From an uncultured Phycisphaerales bacterium (GTDB taxonomy: Bacteria; Planctomycetota; Phycisphaerae; Phycisphaerales; UBA1924), in assembly GCA_937891445.1 (NCBI GenBank), contig CALAFV010000203.1:1-6214 (forward strand): 6,214 nucleotides of DNA. The letters run 5' to 3'. The position numbers were made by a program, and so were the translations under genes. Numbering within the stretch: the stretch's first letter is position 1; every line of letters begins with the position of its first letter. The notes beneath the pieces are model-generated. The model searched no databases, was not told the DNA's origin, and saw only the letters and a program-made list of their open reading frames with translations. Shown one piece after another: positions 5,096 to 6,214 of this stretch.

Positions 5096-5800
5096 ATGAC
5101 CATGCTGCTCAAATCCGAGGACGGCTCGGAGTTCGAACTCGGGCTGATCGAGGATCGCCTGCCGGAGATCCAGGACGGCTTCGGCGACTCGGCCCACCTG
5201 ACCGTGTCGTTCCGGGTCGCCACACCCGAGGAGTCGTGGGAGGAGACCAGCCCGTCCTTCAACACCTTTGAACTCAAGAACCTGGTGGAGTGGCTGGAAA
5301 CGGTTGCGGACGCCAGCGTCGGGGACAGCGACCGCGGCGACGCGGCCGAACTGGACCTGCTGGAGCCGGAACTGAACTTCCGCGTGATCCGGGACACCGG
5401 GAAGGAGGTCGTCCTCCGCGTGGGGTTCCACCTCGAAGACCGGCCGGCGGAGTTCGACGTCGATACGCCGACCGACGAGGCGTCGCACGTGGACCTGCGC
5501 GTGTCGCGGGAGCATTTGCGCCTCGCCGCCGCCCAGTTGCGCGAGGACCTCGAGACCGTGGGGCGCGCGGTGACGAACAACACGGGGTACACGACCCTGG
5601 GGGCGGCGCTCAAGGACGATCTGCTCGGCGAGGGTGAACTCGGCGAGGTGCGTCCGCCGACGGAGGACCTCGGCCTGACGCCGCACGAGGTGGACGAGGA
5701 AAGCGTCGGCTTCGGGACCGGCCTGGACGAGGGGGAGGAGGCGATCATGGGCGACGTCGTCCACGGCGAGGACAACGACGACGACGAGGAGATCGGCTGA
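5096..5800 (+). CDS. WapI-immunity-like family protein with acidic C-terminal extension
   Basis: The product has 234 residues from the ATG at 5096, chosen because a GGGGA site lies five bases upstream and family-like sequence begins at once; ATG at 5102 is a near alternative. Residues 1-155 follow the layout I associate with WapI-type immunity proteins: an N-terminal 'DGSEFELGL' strand (9-17), a strand HLTVSFRVATPEESWEE (34-50), then FNTFELKNLVEWLETVA (55-71), LLEPELNFRV (88-97), VVLRVGFHLEDRP (105-117), and a closing helix HLRLAAAQLREDLETV (140-155). In that family the protein neutralises a C-terminal toxin of a contact-dependent system. No toxin gene is present, so it may be an orphan immunity gene or a protein with another role. 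Residues about 156-234 are an added segment ending in a very acidic tail. No signal peptide or membrane segment is seen. The gene lies 101 bp before a kinase gene on the same strand. Family match is from memory of the motif layout; function is not certain. Confidence 0.7.
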   Translation: MTMLLKSEDGSEFELGLIEDRLPEIQDGFGDSAHLTVSFRVATPEESWEETSPSFNTFELKNLVEWLETVADASVGDSDRGDAAELDLLEPELNFRVIRDTGKEVVLRVGFHLEDRPAEFDVDTPTDEASHVDLRVSREHLRLAAAQLREDLETVGRAVTNNTGYTTLGAALKDDLLGEGELGEVRPPTEDLGLTPHEVDEESVGFGTGLDEGEEAIMGDVVHGEDNDDDEEIG

Positions 5801-5869
5801 CGCCACCGCAAGCGCCGGTCGGCTCGCCGCATTCGCGCCCAAGACATAAATCTGTCCGTTGCACAGCGG

Positions 5870-5885
5870 CGGGCGATGTCGCCCG
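5870..5885 (+). promoter_or_regulatory. Short perfect hairpin/palindrome ahead of the kinase gene
   Basis: CGGGCG-ATGT-CGCCCG is a perfect 6-bp stem with a four-base loop, 16 bases before the kinase ATG and 69 bases after the upstream stop. It lacks a T-run, so it may be an operator palindrome, a leader hairpin limiting translation, or a weak terminator for the upstream gene. The only AT-rich patch nearby (CATAAAT, about 5845-5851) could be a -10 element, but no good -35 partner is visible. Confidence 0.4.
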
Positions 5886-5901
5886 GGACGTAAACTCCCC
5901 C

Positions 5902-6214
5902 ATGCCGCCGCTGCCGGAAGATCCCACGCAGAACCTGACGTTCGACCCGTCGGGGTCCGGGGCGGCGGGGGCCGACCCAACGGTGGCGGGCGCCGGGATC
6001 GTGCTCAACGGCGCGACGATCGGGCCGTACCGGGTGCTGTCGCTGCTGGGCGAGGGGGGCTTCGGCGACATCTACCTCGCGGAGCAGGCCGCGCCCGTGC
6101 GCCGGCCGGTGGCGCTGAAGGTCATCAAGCCGGGGATGGACTCGCGCCAGGTCGTCGCCCGCTTCGAGCAGGAGCGGCAGACGCTGGCGCTGATGGACCA
6201 CCCGGGGCTGGCCC
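5902..6214 (+). CDS. Ser/Thr protein kinase, N-terminal part (runs off the window)
   Basis: The frame from the ATG at 5902 is open to the last base and encodes 104 residues. A 41-residue Pro/Gly/Ala-rich lead precedes the kinase domain. The domain opens with GPYRVLSLLGEGGFGDIYLAEQ in two parts: the strand GPYRVLSLLG (41-50) and the glycine loop GEGGFGDIYLAEQ (50-62). The ATP-anchoring lysine is K73 in VALKVIK. Helix C carries RFEQERQTLALMDHP (87-101), with E91 the likely partner of K73. KPGMDSRQVVA (76-86) is a signature often seen in planctomycete kinases. The catalytic loop and any C-terminal sensor or repeat region are beyond the window. There is no good Shine-Dalgarno sequence before this ATG. 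Substrate is unknown; co-transcription with the WapI-like gene is possible. Confidence 0.9.
   Translation, partial: MPPLPEDPTQNLTFDPSGSGAAGADPTVAGAGIVLNGATIGPYRVLSLLGEGGFGDIYLAEQAAPVRRPVALKVIKPGMDSRQVVARFEQERQTLALMDHPGLA

Noticed and set aside
4807..6201. 464-residue minus-strand open frame opposite the WapI-like gene and the kinase
   Set aside because: It is Ser/Arg/Pro-rich and runs against two genes with recognisable family sequence and through the promoter region.

Overview
The window is very GC-rich, tightly packed bacterial DNA. It most likely comes from a planctomycete, probably a Phycisphaerae-like lineage. I base this on two adjacent secreted proteins that end in paired 'DxDxxGxxNSxDISAFLxxWL' dockerin-like repeats bounded by cysteines, and on a Ser/Thr kinase N-terminus of the type common in planctomycetes (LGEGGFGDIYLAEQ, then KPGMDSRQVVARFEQERQ). 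The taxonomic call is an inference from protein style; no marker gene is present.

Layout. Positions 1-372 hold no gene I can defend. Four genes then lie on the minus strand, in transcription order from right to left. (1) 4793->4116 is a secreted protein with four W-x-E-N-x-G-W/Y repeats and a C-terminal dockerin-like module. (2) 3970->2255 is a secreted deiminase of the Porphyromonas-type peptidylarginine deiminase / agmatine deiminase superfamily, with an Ig-like domain and the same kind of dockerin-like tail. (3) 2155->1541 is a UPF0316 (DUF5698 + DUF2179) membrane protein. (4) 1500->373 is a two-TM, RCK-type ion-channel-like protein whose pore loop lacks the TVGYG filter. On the plus strand, 5096->5800 encodes a protein resembling the WapI immunity-protein family with an added acidic tail, and 5902->window end is the start of a Ser/Thr protein kinase.

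Transcription. A good sigma70-like promoter (CTGACA-17-TATGCT) and a strong Shine-Dalgarno sequence precede gene 1. A 16-bp imperfect stem-loop separates genes 1 and 2, and an 8-bp stem-loop follows gene 2. Genes 3 and 4 are 40 bp apart and probably co-transcribed. The plus-strand gene at 5096 has a four-run G-quadruplex-type tract immediately upstream of its start. The kinase start is preceded by a short perfect hairpin.

How they may work together. Genes 1 and 2 share a 62-residue tail (about 37 of 62 identities by hand alignment), so they probably go to the same extracytoplasmic place. Genes 3 and 4 form a membrane pair. I see no phage, transposon, CRISPR or RNA gene. The most unusual items are the dockerin-tailed deiminase, the filter-less channel with a possible internal RCK start, and the purine-rich, G4-like leader of the WapI-like gene.
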